Positions 19,073-31,749 of a DNA stretch of 64,000 nt are shown in pieces; within the stretch, counting starts at the first letter, position 1; the number at the start of each line of letters is the position of its first letter. The notes under the pieces are model-generated. The model searched no databases. It was not told the DNA's origin and worked only from the letters and a program-made list of their open reading frames with translations. This DNA comes from Stenotrophomonas maltophilia (lineage in GTDB: Bacteria; Pseudomonadota; Gammaproteobacteria; Xanthomonadales; Xanthomonadaceae): contig WNDS01000001.1 in assembly GCA_009912235.1 (NCBI GenBank), positions 558,001-622,000 of the forward strand, given 5' to 3'. Position numbers and translations under genes: made by a program.

Positions 19073-21316
19073 TCAGCAGTTGAGCTTGATCTCGCTGCCG
19101 TTGACCGAAACACCACCGGCGTCGATCACCACCTCCGAACCACCGGCGGTGATCTTGATCGCGCTGTCGGTGATCTCGATGACCGAACCGCCGACCTTGC
19201 TGGTGAGCTTGACCGCCGACTCCAGGCTCATCGCCCCGTCCGAGCCCTGGCTGTGGGTGCCGGTGGCATCCTGGCTGAAGTTGCCGGTGACATCGATGAC
19301 GCGCTCGCCGACGTTGCTGTCGTCAACCTTGCCCTGCACCTTGCGCTTGTCCTGCCCGGTGATCGTCACTTCCCGAGCGGCCTGCAGGGTCTCGGTGACC
19401 ACCCCACCCACGATGCGGCTGGAGGTGGAGGTCACGGTTTCGGCCCAGGTGCCGGTGCGCTGGATGGTGTAGTTGCCGGTCAGCGTGGTCTTGAAATCAC
19501 CGGTGATGGTTTCGGTGTAGCCGGCGGCCACGATCGTCTTGGTTTCGCCCGCTTCGTATTTTTCGGTGACCGCACCGGTGACATTGGTGGTGCGGGTGCC
19601 GGTGACGCCGAGCGTATCGGTACCGGTAATGGTGATGCCGCGGTTGCCGCCGACACTGATGTCCTGGTTGGCACCAACGCCCATGGTGTGGTTCACCGCC
19701 ACCGTGGTCGACTTGTTGTTCTTGATGCTGGCGTTCTGGTCGTTGAGCACAGTGGTGACCATGTCACGCTGGGCGCGCATGTTCAGCAGCTCGCCGCCGG
19801 CGCCATCGTGCATGGTGATTTCATTCCAGCCTGCGCCCTTGACGGTCTTCGACTTCAGGCCGCTGACCTCCATGCCGAACGGCGGCATGTTGTCTTCGTT
19901 GTAGACGCGCCCGGTGATGATCGGCCGGTCTGGATCACCGTCGAGGAAATCGACGATCACTTCCTGGCCCACGCGCGGCGGCGAGACGCCGCCCATGTCG
20001 GCGCCGGCCCAGGGGCTGGCGCTGCGGATCCAGCACGAGGCATTCTCGCGACGGTCCAGCTGGCGGTCCCAGTGGAACTGCACCTTTACCCGGCCATAGC
20101 GGTCGGCGTGCAGTTCCTCGCCCGGCGGGCCGACCACCGTGGCAGTCTGCGGGCCCGGCATGCGCGGCCAGGGGGTGAGCCGCAGCGGGCGGTACGGGAT
20201 GCGCCGGCGCAGCACTTCGGCCTGCACTTCCACGCTGGGCGCTTCGGCACTGCCGAAATCGGCGGCAAAATTGTTGTGGCCTTCGCGCTGCACGCTGACC
20301 ACGAAGAAGCTGCGATCGGTGTCGTCGCGGTCGATGAAATCCGGATGGCGCTCCAGGTCGAAGCACCCGCCAGCCTCCATCTCGCCGGCATTGCCCGCGC
20401 ACTCGAACAGCTTGGTCGACCAGGTCACTTCTTCGTTGCGCACCGCGGCCAGCGCCGTGCCCATACGGCTGTTCATGAAGCGCGCGGCACCGTCGTAACG
20501 GTACTGCTCCAACGGCGGCAACAGGCCCATCGGCACCTGGTTGCCCTGGTTGCCATCCAGTCGTTCGCCCGGCTGCTTGAAGTCGAAGCTGCGAAGCGTC
20601 TGCACGCTCGGGCCGACCCGGCGCCGTGCAGCCCAGCGATGCAGACCGGTGCTGGCCAGAGTGCCCTGGTCGGAAACGTAGGCGATCGGCTGCGGCTCGC
20701 CGTGGGCCGTGCTCAGCGTCGAATCGTCGCTGATCATCATCTCGTGGCCTTCGTCGTCGTGGACGAAGCTGTAGTACAGGCCAGCGTCTTCCAGCAGGCG
20801 GCTGACGAAGGCAAAGTCCGATTCGTTGTACTGCACGCAGTACGGCAGCGGCGCAAGCTTGCAGGGGTTGAGGTCGTAGCGGTACCGCGCCAGCTGCGCA
20901 TAGCCCTCGAAGACTTCCTCGATGATCTGCAGCGCGGTGCGATCCTGGAAGATGCGGCAGTTGCAGGTGTAGTCGAGGAAGGCAAACCACGGCGCCAGTT
21001 CGGCGCGGTAGGCACTGAACTGTGCCTGCTGCCCGGTGCTGGCGAACTCGCGCACATACCCGTGCACGCTGCGGTCGCCGAATTCATCCCCCAGCTGCAG
21101 GCGGAGCGGCTGGCCGACCAGTTGCTTCAACTCCAGCCGTGGCTGGATGGAAAGCAGGTCGATGCGGTAGGTGAACGGGCTGGAAACCGAGGCGATGCCA
21201 TCGAAGCGCTTGACCAGGAAGGTATCCGGGTCCAAAGCGGTTTCGACGCGGATCAGGCGTCGGTCCTGGTGCAGGCGCTGCAGTGCGGCGCCGGGAAGCA
21301 GTGATTCGGCGTACAT
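19073..21316 (-). CDS. vgrG: Type VI secretion tip protein VgrG (TssI)
   Basis: About 747 residues, forming the trimeric spike at the tip of the type VI tube. The N-terminal gp27-like part (LIRVETALDPDTFLVKRFDG; CRIFQDRTALQIIEEVFEGY) leads to the gp5 OB-fold (YGRVKVQFHWDR; WAGADMGGVSPPRVGQEVIV) and a long beta-helix rich in V-T-G-T repeats (about residues 540-720). It ends at EIKLNC, with no added effector domain. ATG 21316 was chosen; ATG 21361 is also open, and neither has a strong ribosome site. No sheath, baseplate or ATPase genes are nearby, so this is an orphan vgrG serving a system encoded elsewhere. Confidence 0.93.
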   Translation of the reverse strand: MYAESLLPGAALQRLHQDRRLIRVETALDPDTFLVKRFDGIASVSSPFTYRIDLLSIQPRLELKQLVGQPLRLQLGDEFGDRSVHGYVREFASTGQQAQFSAYRAELAPWFAFLDYTCNCRIFQDRTALQIIEEVFEGYAQLARYRYDLNPCKLAPLPYCVQYNESDFAFVSRLLEDAGLYYSFVHDDEGHEMMISDDSTLSTAHGEPQPIAYVSDQGTLASTGLHRWAARRRVGPSVQTLRSFDFKQPGERLDGNQGNQVPMGLLPPLEQYRYDGAARFMNSRMGTALAAVRNEEVTWSTKLFECAGNAGEMEAGGCFDLERHPDFIDRDDTDRSFFVVSVQREGHNNFAADFGSAEAPSVEVQAEVLRRRIPYRPLRLTPWPRMPGPQTATVVGPPGEELHADRYGRVKVQFHWDRQLDRRENASCWIRSASPWAGADMGGVSPPRVGQEVIVDFLDGDPDRPIITGRVYNEDNMPPFGMEVSGLKSKTVKGAGWNEITMHDGAGGELLNMRAQRDMVTTVLNDQNASIKNNKSTTVAVNHTMGVGANQDISVGGNRGITITGTDTLGVTGTRTTNVTGAVTEKYEAGETKTIVAAGYTETITGDFKTTLTGNYTIQRTGTWAETVTSTSSRIVGGVVTETLQAAREVTITGQDKRKVQGKVDDSNVGERVIDVTGNFSQDATGTHSQGSDGAMSLESAVKLTSKVGGSVIEITDSAIKITAGGSEVVIDAGGVSVNGSEIKLNC

Positions 21317-21361
21317 CGGGCGTTCCGTCGTCCCATGCTGGTCGTGGCCCGACTGTGCCAT

Positions 21362-21536
21362 CCAGACGTGACGGGCGCCAGCTTTTTGACGGTCACATGG
21401 TCATATAACGAGATGAATTCATTAAGGTTTTTCATCGTAGCGTGCTTCGCGTCACATATATTCCGTCACAGAGCGGCTGGTCAGCCCTGTACCTGCGCGG
21501 CACCATAGCGTCCGGTTCTCCCCCATAAGGATGTGC
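21362..21536. promoter_or_regulatory. AT-rich divergent promoter region
   Basis: This spacer between the divergent vgrG and DUF1176 genes is strikingly AT-rich for the window (CATATAACGAGATGAATTC around 21401-21420). It must hold both promoters, but no single -35/-10 pair stands out enough to place. The AT-rich patch is typical of horizontally acquired type VI cargo islands and of H-NS/MvaT-like silencer targets. Confidence 0.4.
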
Positions 21537-22571
21537 ATGCGCCCGTTGTTCCTGTCCGTGCTGCTGGCTGTTTCGTTGCCTGCCGCCGCTGCCCCGACCT
21601 CGCCTTTTCCGTTCACCCACAACGATTGGACGCTGGCCTGCGACAACACCCGCACCTGCCGCGCCGCCGGCTACCAGGACGATGACGGCGACAACCCGCC
21701 GGTGTCGGTACTGCTGACCCGCAAGGGCGGGCCCGGCCAGCCGGTCAGCGCTGAGCTGATGCTGGGCCAGTACGACGAGGTCACGCTGCCGAAGCGGCTG
21801 TCGCTGCAGATCAACGGCAAGGATCTGGGCGCGCTGCCGCTGACCGACGGCACGGCGACGCTGTCCACGGCGCAGACGACGGCGCTGCTGGCCTCGCTGG
21901 CGCGCAGCAGCCGCATCGTGGCGGTCGGCAACGATGGCCAGCGCTCGACGCTGTCCGACCGTGGCGCCTCGGCGGTGCTGCTGAAGATGGACGAATTCCA
22001 GGGCCGCCTGGAAACCCCCGGGGCGCTGGTACGCAAGGGATCGCTTGCCGAAGCCTCGGTGCCGCCAGCGCTGCCGGTGCCCACGCTGGTGCTGGCGCCG
22101 CGGGTGGCGGCACGTACCACCGACGCCGCGCTGGAACAGTCACCCGCACTGCGCGCGGCGCTGGCTGCGGCCAACACAGGCGGCGACTGCGACGCACTGA
22201 CACCGGAAGGCCTGCCGATAGTGGATGGCCCGCAGGAACTGCACGTCACCCGGCTGGGCAAGACCACCCTGCTGGTGTCGACGCTGTGCTGGCGCGGCGC
22301 GTACAACGAAGGCATCGGCTACTGGGTGGTGAACGATGCACCGCCCTTCAAGGCCACGCCGGTGACCGCCTCGGGCGGCGATGACGATGGCCGGGTGATC
22401 AGTTCGGCCAACAAGGGGCGCGGTTTGGGCGATTGCTGGTCGACTGCCAGCTGGGGCTGGGACGGGCGCCGCTTCGTGCAGACCGATGAGGCCACCACCG
22501 GCCTGTGCCGGCTGGTTGCCGCTGGCGGCGCGTGGCAGATGCCGACGCTGGTGACCGAGGTGAAGCCCTGA
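21537..22571 (+). CDS. Periplasmic DUF1176 family protein
   Basis: About 344 residues with a signal peptide (MRPLFLSVLLAVSLPAAAAP). The DUF1176 signature is clear: NDWTLACDNTRTCRAAGYQ near the N-terminus and GLGDCWSTASWGWDGRRF near the C-terminus, with paired Cys residues suggesting disulfides. The start at 21537 is preferred over ATG 21531 because AAGGA sits six bases before it and overlaps the earlier ATG. The function of the family is not established; members are predicted periplasmic. It is divergent from vgrG and not obviously linked to it. Confidence 0.85.
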   Translation: MRPLFLSVLLAVSLPAAAAPTSPFPFTHNDWTLACDNTRTCRAAGYQDDDGDNPPVSVLLTRKGGPGQPVSAELMLGQYDEVTLPKRLSLQINGKDLGALPLTDGTATLSTAQTTALLASLARSSRIVAVGNDGQRSTLSDRGASAVLLKMDEFQGRLETPGALVRKGSLAEASVPPALPVPTLVLAPRVAARTTDAALEQSPALRAALAAANTGGDCDALTPEGLPIVDGPQELHVTRLGKTTLLVSTLCWRGAYNEGIGYWVVNDAPPFKATPVTASGGDDDGRVISSANKGRGLGDCWSTASWGWDGRRFVQTDEATTGLCRLVAAGGAWQMPTLVTEVKP

Positions 22572-22588
22572 GCGTGGCCGGTTGACCG

Positions 22589-22713
22589 GATCCACGCATG
22601 GCGTGGCTCTACAACAACGCACGCAGCGCGGTCGGCGCTGCGCGGTGCCATGGAGGTACACCACCGCGTGTGGCCCGGTGGTGCTGCCTTTGCAGATCCA
22701 CGCCATGCGTGGA
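22589..22713. repeat. SMAG-type palindromes behind DUF1176 and recJ
   Basis: One unit (22589-22612) ends GCATGGCGTGGCTCTAC and a second, opposite unit (22692-22713) contains GATCCACGCCATGCGTGG. They flank about 80 bases of spacer between two converging genes. Same core as the units at 8738, 32689, 51573 and 58598. Confidence 0.8.
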
Positions 22714-22758
22714 CACGCCATGCCGCACCGTCCTTAGCACCCGCACGCGCCGCGGCAC

Positions 22759-24519
22759 TCAGGCCGGCAGGCAGTGCTCTACGATCAGCTGGATCGCGGT
22801 ACCACCCCGGTAGTCATCGCAGGCCAGCCGATAGGCCAGGTGCACGTGGCGCGCCGGTGCGTTGCCACTCCAGCCACCGAAATGGATCGCGTTGATCTCG
22901 CCGACCCCGCCGGGCTGGCGCAGTTCCAGCTTGAGGTGGCGCTCCTTCAGCACGCGCCAGTTGGCCACTTCGAAGTGCCCATCGAACAGCGGTTCGGGGA
23001 AGCCCTGCCCCCACGGCCCGGCCAGGCGCAGCGCATCGGCGTGGCGGTGATCCAGCTCGTCCACGCCCAGTTCGCCATCGCTCAACACCTCCTGCTGCAG
23101 CGCGGCTGGATCGACCAGGCGCTGCACGGTGGCGACAAACGCGGCCTCGAAGTCCAGCAGCGCGTCCAGACGCAGGGTCAGGCCGGCGGCCATGGCATGG
23201 CCACCGAAGCGTTCGACCAGGCCCGGGTGCTGTGAATCCACCAGCGCCAGCGCATCGCGGATATGCAGCCCGGGAATCGAACGTACCGAACCGCGCAGCA
23301 CCTGCGCGCCCGGCTCGGCGGGCGCGAAGGCAATGACCGGCCGGTGCAGGCGGTCCTTCATCTTCGAGGCCACCAGCCCGAGCACGCCGGGGTGCCAGTC
23401 CGGGTCGAACAGGCAGGCGGCGATCGGGCGCTGCCCGGCGGTATTAAGCACCACCCGCGAGACCGCACGTTCGGCATCATCGGTCATGCTCTGCTGCACA
23501 GCGCGGCGCTCGGCGTTGATCGCTTCGAGCGTCTGCGCGATCTCGCGCGCCTGGCGCGGCTCCTCGGTCAGCAGCAACGCGATGCCCAGCGCCATGTCCT
23601 CAAGGCGGCCGGCCGCATTGAGACGTGGCCCCAGCGCAAAACCGATATCGGTGGCGGTCAGCCGCTTCACATCGCGGCCACTGGCCTCGATCAGCGCATT
23701 GAGGCCGACGCAGCCCTGCCCCGCACGCAGACGGCGCAGGCCTGCACTGACCAGGGCGCGGTTGTTGGCGTCCAGGCTGACCAGATCAGCCACGGTACCA
23801 ACGGCGACCAGATCCAGCAGCGTGGTCAGGTCCGGCCCCTTGCTGTCGGCGAAGAGCCCGGCATCGCGCATCTGCCGGCGCAACGCCATCAGCACATAGA
23901 AGATGACGCCCACGCCGGCCAGAGATTTGCTGGGGAAGGCATCGCCATCGAGGTTCGGGTCGACGATGACATCGGCCGGCGGCAGCTGCGGCCCGGGAAG
24001 ATGGTGGTCGGTGACCAGTACCTGCCAGCCACGCGCCTTGGCCGCAGCCACGCCAGCATGGCAGGCAATGCCGTGGTCGACGGTGACCAGCAGGTCCGGC
24101 TGCAGCGGCGCCAGCTCCTCCACCAGCGAGGGCGACAACCCGTAGCCATGCACCATGCGGTTGGGCACCGCGTGGAAGACCTGCTGCGCACCCAGCATGC
24201 GCAGGCCGCGCACGCCCACCGCACATGCGGTGGCACCGTCGCAGTCGAAATCGCCCACCACCAGGATGCGCTTGTCTTCGGCGATGGCCTGCGCCAGCAA
24301 TGCCACGGCCGCGTCGATGCCGGTCATCAGCTCGGGCGCGTGCAGGTTGACCAGCCGCGGCAACGCCAGTGCCGGGGTGGTCGCACCGCGGTTGGCATAC
24401 AGGCGGGCCAGCAGGGGCAGCGTATCGTCGGGCCACGGCCCGGGCGGCACCGGCTCGCGGCGGCGGATCATCGGGGTGTCGGACACGGGCAGCGCATCGG
24501 CGGCAAGGGACATCGGCAT
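22759..24519 (-). CDS. recJ: Single-stranded-DNA-specific exonuclease RecJ
   Basis: About 586 residues, close to the 577 of E. coli RecJ. It degrades single-stranded DNA 5'-to-3' in RecF-pathway recombination and mismatch repair. The DHH phosphoesterase motifs are visible: ILVVGDFDCDGATA (motif I), VTVDHGI (the DHG motif) and VTDHHLPG (the DHH motif). The DHHA1 domain with GGHAMAAG and the C-terminal OB domain follow. The first ATG of the MPMSLAAD start is 24519; ATG 24513 is an alternative. It lies downstream of rpfE on the same strand, separated by two strong hairpins. recJ-rpfE-greA adjacency is known from xanthomonads. Confidence 0.95.
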   Translation of the reverse strand: MPMSLAADALPVSDTPMIRRREPVPPGPWPDDTLPLLARLYANRGATTPALALPRLVNLHAPELMTGIDAAVALLAQAIAEDKRILVVGDFDCDGATACAVGVRGLRMLGAQQVFHAVPNRMVHGYGLSPSLVEELAPLQPDLLVTVDHGIACHAGVAAAKARGWQVLVTDHHLPGPQLPPADVIVDPNLDGDAFPSKSLAGVGVIFYVLMALRRQMRDAGLFADSKGPDLTTLLDLVAVGTVADLVSLDANNRALVSAGLRRLRAGQGCVGLNALIEASGRDVKRLTATDIGFALGPRLNAAGRLEDMALGIALLLTEEPRQAREIAQTLEAINAERRAVQQSMTDDAERAVSRVVLNTAGQRPIAACLFDPDWHPGVLGLVASKMKDRLHRPVIAFAPAEPGAQVLRGSVRSIPGLHIRDALALVDSQHPGLVERFGGHAMAAGLTLRLDALLDFEAAFVATVQRLVDPAALQQEVLSDGELGVDELDHRHADALRLAGPWGQGFPEPLFDGHFEVANWRVLKERHLKLELRQPGGVGEINAIHFGGWSGNAPARHVHLAYRLACDDYRGGTAIQLIVEHCLPA

Positions 24520-24574
24520 CGCCGGGTTGCGGAAGACATCACCATGATAACGCGGGGCCGGAGACGGGGTCAGA

Positions 24575-24674
24575 TCCCTCTGCCCGCAGAGGGCCCTGAC
24601 CCCGTCGCAAGCATTTGGAATCCTCAAACATCGGGGTCAGAGCCGTTTTCGCGAGGAAAACGGATCCGACCCCG
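24575..24674. repeat. Two GGGGTCAGA-type hairpins between rpfE and recJ
   Basis: The first stem-loop is at 24575-24605 (CGGGGTCAGATCCCTCTG pairing with its partial complement). The second, at 24632-24674, begins CGGGGTCAGAGCCGTTTTC and closes AAAACGGATCCGACCCCG. The second begins one base after the rpfE stop codon. They belong to the same family as 735-773 and 30820-30914. Confidence 0.75.
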
Positions 24675-24675
24675 C

Positions 24676-25593
24676 TCAGTCGTGCAGCTGCCGGGGCTTC
24701 TTCCAGAACTTCCAGCGTTGCCCACGCTGCAGCGTGTACTGGCGGCCGTCCTCGAAATCCAGCACCAGCTGCTGAAGTTCACCGCGCTTGAGGGCGGCCA
24801 GCAGCGGACGGATCGCTTCGGTGCCCAGCTGCTGCAGCGAGCGCAGCTGGCGCAGATCCGCCAGCGCGTCCACCGACTGCTCTCCGTCCACCGCCACGCC
24901 GGCGGCCTGGGCCAGCCCGCGCAACAGGGCATCGCGGCTGCGCACCTGCGCATGCGGCGTGCTTACCGAAGCCGGCAATGCACCAGCGCCCCAGAACCAC
25001 AGCGAATTGATCGGCTGCTTGCCGGCTGCCACGCGCTGCTGGTTCCACGGGTGGGTATGCAGCACCACCTGGCTTTCGGTCAGCAGCGCACGCCAGCGAC
25101 GGCCGCTGTCGCCGGCCGGCAGGTGGGCGAACAGGTCATCGCCCAGCACCTCGTCGGGCGTAGCGAACGCCGGCAGCTCCAGCTCCATCGGCAGCCGCAG
25201 GTACCAGCGCGACGGCGTGGGGGCATCGAAACCGAATCCGGAATCGGCGAACAGCGGCAACAGCGCCGGCAGCAGTGCCGCGCTGTCCTGTGCATCGGGG
25301 CGCAGCGTATCGCCGTGCCCCATCATGCGTGCACCCTGCATGTCCGGCACCACGCAGGCCGGGTCGGCGCGCAGCCAGCGTGCGCCGGCGGCATCACCCA
25401 CGTCCAGCTGGCGCGTCAGTGCAGCAACCGGCCAGTGCGGCGCCGACACGCTGAAATGGCGCTGCAGCTGCGCACGTTCACCCGCCTCGGCGTCGTGCTG
25501 TTCGGCACGGCCGAGCGCGGCGGCGACATCCTCCGGCAGCGCAGCCGCGGCGAAGCGGCTGCGTGCGGGCAACAGCAGGGTCGCCGTTGCCAT
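24676..25593 (-). CDS. rpfE: RpfE-type protein (phosphoglycerate-mutase-related)
   Basis: A 305-residue cytoplasmic protein often annotated as a regulatory RpfE-type or phosphoglycerate mutase-like protein in xanthomonads. Conserved-looking parts are WPVAALTRQLDVGDAAGARW, PSRWYLRLPMELEL, LHTHPWNQQRVAAGKQPINS and NSLWFWGAGALP; the last is typical of this family. It contains no classical catalytic motif that would prove mutase activity. It starts 4 bases after the greA stop on the same strand and precedes recJ. The name rests on synteny (recJ-rpfE-greA) and family resemblance; the cellular role is uncertain. Confidence 0.65.
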   Translation of the reverse strand: MATATLLLPARSRFAAAALPEDVAAALGRAEQHDAEAGERAQLQRHFSVSAPHWPVAALTRQLDVGDAAGARWLRADPACVVPDMQGARMMGHGDTLRPDAQDSAALLPALLPLFADSGFGFDAPTPSRWYLRLPMELELPAFATPDEVLGDDLFAHLPAGDSGRRWRALLTESQVVLHTHPWNQQRVAAGKQPINSLWFWGAGALPASVSTPHAQVRSRDALLRGLAQAAGVAVDGEQSVDALADLRQLRSLQQLGTEAIRPLLAALKRGELQQLVLDFEDGRQYTLQRGQRWKFWKKPRQLHD

Positions 25594-25597
25594 GCGG

Positions 25598-26070
25598 TCA
25601 GTCCAGGTAGCTGACGCTGACGATCTCGTACTCGCGCTGGCCAGCCGGGGCGTCGATCACGATCGAATCGCCTTCCAGCTTGCCGATCATCGCGCGCGCC
25701 ACCGGCGAAGAAATGGCGATCAGGCCCAGCTTGATGTCCGCTTCCAGGTCACCAACGATCTGGTACTTCTTCTCTTCGTCGGTTTCCACGTCGGCCAGGA
25801 TCACGCTGGCACCGAACACCACCTTGGAGCCGGCATTGAGCTTGCTCACGTCGATGATCTCGGCGTGCGAGAGCTCGCCTTCCAGCTGCTTGATGCGGCC
25901 TTCGATGAAGCCCTGTTCCTCGCGCGCGGCGTGGTACTCGGCGTTCTCCTTCAGGTCGCCGTGCTCACGCGCCTCGGCAATCGCGGCGATGACCTTCGGG
26001 CGCTTGACCGACTTCAGGTGGTCCAGTTCGTCGCGCAGCCGCTGCGCGCCCTTCATGGTGATCGGGGCTC

Positions 26071-26074
<4 letters not shown>
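25598..26074 (-). CDS. greA: Transcription elongation factor GreA
   Basis: 158 residues, the normal GreA length. It binds the secondary channel of RNA polymerase and stimulates cleavage of backtracked RNA. The N-terminal coiled coil carries the acidic tip ([19 protein letters not shown], with the conserved D and E), and the C-terminal FKBP-like domain ends in [11 protein letters not shown]. Its ATG overlaps the carB stop as ATGA, so the two are translationally coupled. The car-greA-rpfE block is co-directional. Confidence 0.97.
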
Positions 26075-29313
<3,239 letters not shown>

Positions 29314-29464
29314 TGTCTTCTCTAAGTCAGTACAGCGTGTCTGGTAAAGTGATCGCACGCTGTCGATCAGGAATCTAGGGTGCCGCACCGCGCCTGTGGC
29401 GGCCGTGCAGCACCGGTGTGCAGTCCGTTGCGGTCGACCGCCGGCCAGGCCGGCGGCACAGTGC

Positions 29465-30592
29465 TCAGGCCTTGGTCTGCTCCATCAGGGTCACGAAACG
29501 GTCGAACAGCGGGCTGACGTCGTGCGGGCCCGGCGAGGCTTCCGGATGGCCCTGGAACGAGAACGCCGGCACGTCGGTGCGTGCGATGCCCTGGTTGGTG
29601 CCATCGAACAGCGAACGGTGGGTCACCCGCAGGGTCGACGGCAGCGAGGCCTCGTCCGCCGTGAAACCGTGGTTCTGCGAGGTGATCATCACCCGGCCGC
29701 TGTCCAGGTCCTGCACCGGGTGGTTGGCACCGTGGTGGCCGTGGCCCATCTTCACCGTCCGGGCACCGGAGGCGAGCGCCAGCAGCTGGTGGCCCAGGCA
29801 GATGCCGAACACCGGCAGGCGCGCGTCGATGAATTCCTTGATGGCCGCGATCGCGTAATCGCACGGTTCCGGGTCGCCCGGGCCGTTGGACAGGAACACG
29901 CCGTCCGGCTTCAGCGCCAGCACCTCGGCGGCCGGGGTCTGCGCCGGCACCACGGTGATGTCGCAGCCGCGCTCGGCCAGCATGCGCAGGATGTTCAGCT
30001 TGGCGCCGAAGTCATAGGCCACCACCTTGAACTTCGCCGGCGCGCTGACGAACGCGTTGGCGTCCAGGTCCAGCTGGCCTTCGGTCCAGGTGTAGGTCTT
30101 TTCGGTGCTGACCACCTTGGCCAGGTCCATGCCCTTCAGGCCAGGGAACTTGCGGGCGGCGTCCAGTGCCTTTTCCACGTCGATGTCGCCGGCCATCAGC
30201 GCACCGTTCTGTGCGCCCTTTTCGCGCAGGATGCGGGTCAGCTTGCGCGTGTCGATGCCGGCGATGGCGACCACGCCACGCTGGATCAGCCAGTCCTGCA
30301 GCGAGACCTGGTTGCGCCAGCTGCTGGGACGACGGGGAACATCGCGCACGATCAGGCCGGCCGACCACACCTTGGACGCTTCATCGTCCTGGTCGGTCAT
30401 GCCGGTGTTGCCGATGTGCGGATAGGTCAGCGTGACCATCTGCCGGGCGTAGGACGGGTCGGTGAGCACTTCCTGGTAACCGGTCATGGCGGTGTTGAAC
30501 GCCACCTCACCGACGGACAGGCCGGGCGCGCCTACGGATTCACCCTCGAAAACGGTGCCGTCTTCAAGGACGAGGATTGCGGCTTGGGTCAC
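29465..30592 (-). CDS. carA: Carbamoyl-phosphate synthase small (glutaminase) subunit
   Basis: 375 residues. It hydrolyses glutamine and channels ammonia to CarB. The class I amidotransferase triad is visible: the nucleophile Cys in [13 protein letters not shown], and His and Glu in [15 protein letters not shown]. The N-terminal carbamoyl-phosphate-synthase domain includes [17 protein letters not shown]. The frame requires the GTG start at 30592 ([12 protein letters not shown]); the nearby ATG at 30599 is out of frame. The 348-base spacer to dapB contains two hairpins and the presumed promoter. Confidence 0.97.
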   Translation of the reverse strand: MTQAAILVLEDGTVFEGESVGAPGLSVGEVAFNTAMTGYQEVLTDPSYARQMVTLTYPHIGNTGMTDQDDEASKVWSAGLIVRDVPRRPSSWRNQVSLQDWLIQRGVVAIAGIDTRKLTRILREKGAQNGALMAGDIDVEKALDAARKFPGLKGMDLAKVVSTEKTYTWTEGQLDLDANAFVSAPAKFKVVAYDFGAKLNILRMLAERGCDITVVPAQTPAAEVLALKPDGVFLSNGPGDPEPCDYAIAAIKEFIDARLPVFGICLGHQLLALASGARTVKMGHGHHGANHPVQDLDSGRVMITSQNHGFTADEASLPSTLRVTHRSLFDGTNQGIARTDVPAFSFQGHPEASPGPHDVSPLFDRFVTLMEQTKA

Positions 30593-30718
30593 GGAACATC
30601 TCACTTTGGCTACCAAGGGGGAACCGAAGTCACGCCTGCGCTCACGGAAATCCGGTTGCAAAAAAGCGCGGACGTACGGTCTGGGACCGGTCCGGCTTTC
30701 GTGATTCGGCGAGTGCGA

Positions 30719-30759
30719 ATTGTAGCGTCGCCGGACGGCGTACGCCAGCGGTTATCACG
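30719..30759 (-). promoter_or_regulatory. Possible carA promoter
   Basis: On the minus strand a good -10 hexamer TACAAT (30724-30719) lies about 127 bases before the carA start. The only -35 candidate at a suitable distance is weak. The region lies after the paired hairpins, so transcription starting here would be free of them. No PyrR/ArgR-type operator was recognised. Confidence 0.3.
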
Positions 30760-30819
30760 CTTTCTGAACAGGGCACCGCCCATTCATTTCAATCCGGTGG
30801 CGTATGCGGGTCATTGGCC

Positions 30820-30914
30820 GGGGTCAGATCCTTTCCCGGACGGGAAAGGCTCTGACCCCTACCCCCTGGCCTTGCGGGGTCAGAGCCCTTTCCTGCGGAA
30901 AGGGATCCGACCCC
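30820..30914. repeat. Two GGGGTCAGA-type hairpins downstream of dapB
   Basis: 30820-30859 begins GGGGTCAGATCCTTTCCC and ends GGCTCTGACCCC. 30876-30914 begins GGGGTCAGAGCCCTTTCC and ends GGGATCCGACCCC. They lie 26 bases beyond the dapB stop codon and repeat the pattern seen behind rpfE and behind the acetolactate-synthase-like gene. Confidence 0.75.
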
Positions 30915-30939
30915 TCAGAGCATGGCCCGGCGCTACCGT

Positions 30940-31668
30940 TTACCGGGGGCCGTCCAGCAGGTCCCGCACCCGGTAGCTGCCCGGCGCGCGGCCCTGCAGC
31001 TGGCGGGCGGCGAACAGCGCGCCGCGGGCGAAGATGTCGCGGCTGGTGGCCCGGTGCACCAGCTCGATGCGCTCGCCCTGTCCGGTGAACTGCACCAGGT
31101 GCTCACCGATGATGTCGCCGGCGCGCAGGCTGGCGTAGTGTGGCTGCGCCCCGCCCCGCTGCGCGGCCGCGCCCAGGGTCAGCGCGGTGCCTGAGGGCGC
31201 ATCCTTCTTCTGCGTGTGGTGCGACTCGACCACGTCGCAGTCCCAGCCGGCCACCGCCTGGGCGGCGCGCTCGACCAGCTCGTCCAGCACCGCCACGCCC
31301 AGGCTGAAGTTCGAGGCCCAGACCAGGGCGATGCGCGCGGCGGCCGCGTCCAGTGCCTGGCGCTGCACCGTGCTGATGCCGGTGGTGCCCGACACCAGGG
31401 CCGCACCGCGCTCCACGCACAGGGCCAGGATCGGGTCGAAACCCTCGGGCAGGCTGAAGTCGATGGCCACATCGAACGGCGGCGCGCCGGGCAGTTCGCT
31501 GGCGGCGAAGTGCGGCACGCCCTCCACCACGCGCTGGGCCGGCGCGCGGCCGGTCACGGCGGCAACGACCTGCAGCGTGTCGGGGTGTTCGGCGGCCAGC
31601 CGCAGCAGGGCCTGGCCCATGCGCCCGGAAGCGCCGTGGATGAGCAATCGCAGGGGAGTCTGGTTCAT
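30940..31668 (-). CDS. dapB: 4-hydroxy-tetrahydrodipicolinate reductase
   Basis: 242 residues. It catalyses the NAD(P)H-dependent step of lysine/diaminopimelate synthesis. The nucleotide-binding loop is LIHGASGRMGQALLRLA. The substrate/catalytic signature VESHHTQKKDAPSGTA contains the His pair and Lys of the DapB active site, and the SGTTG motif (LVSGTTGIS) is also present. The end of the protein (GSYRVRDLLDGPR) is family-like. It is co-oriented with carA-carB, as in many gammaproteobacteria, but separated from carA by the hairpin region. Confidence 0.97.
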   Translation of the reverse strand: MNQTPLRLLIHGASGRMGQALLRLAAEHPDTLQVVAAVTGRAPAQRVVEGVPHFAASELPGAPPFDVAIDFSLPEGFDPILALCVERGAALVSGTTGISTVQRQALDAAAARIALVWASNFSLGVAVLDELVERAAQAVAGWDCDVVESHHTQKKDAPSGTALTLGAAAQRGGAQPHYASLRAGDIIGEHLVQFTGQGERIELVHRATSRDIFARGALFAARQLQGRAPGSYRVRDLLDGPR

Positions 31669-31749
31669 GCACGCAGGCTAGCGTGTGCGCGCGTGGTTCG
31701 ACAAGCACCGCGGCTGCTACGCTGCGTGCCCCTTCATGTTGGTGGCGCC

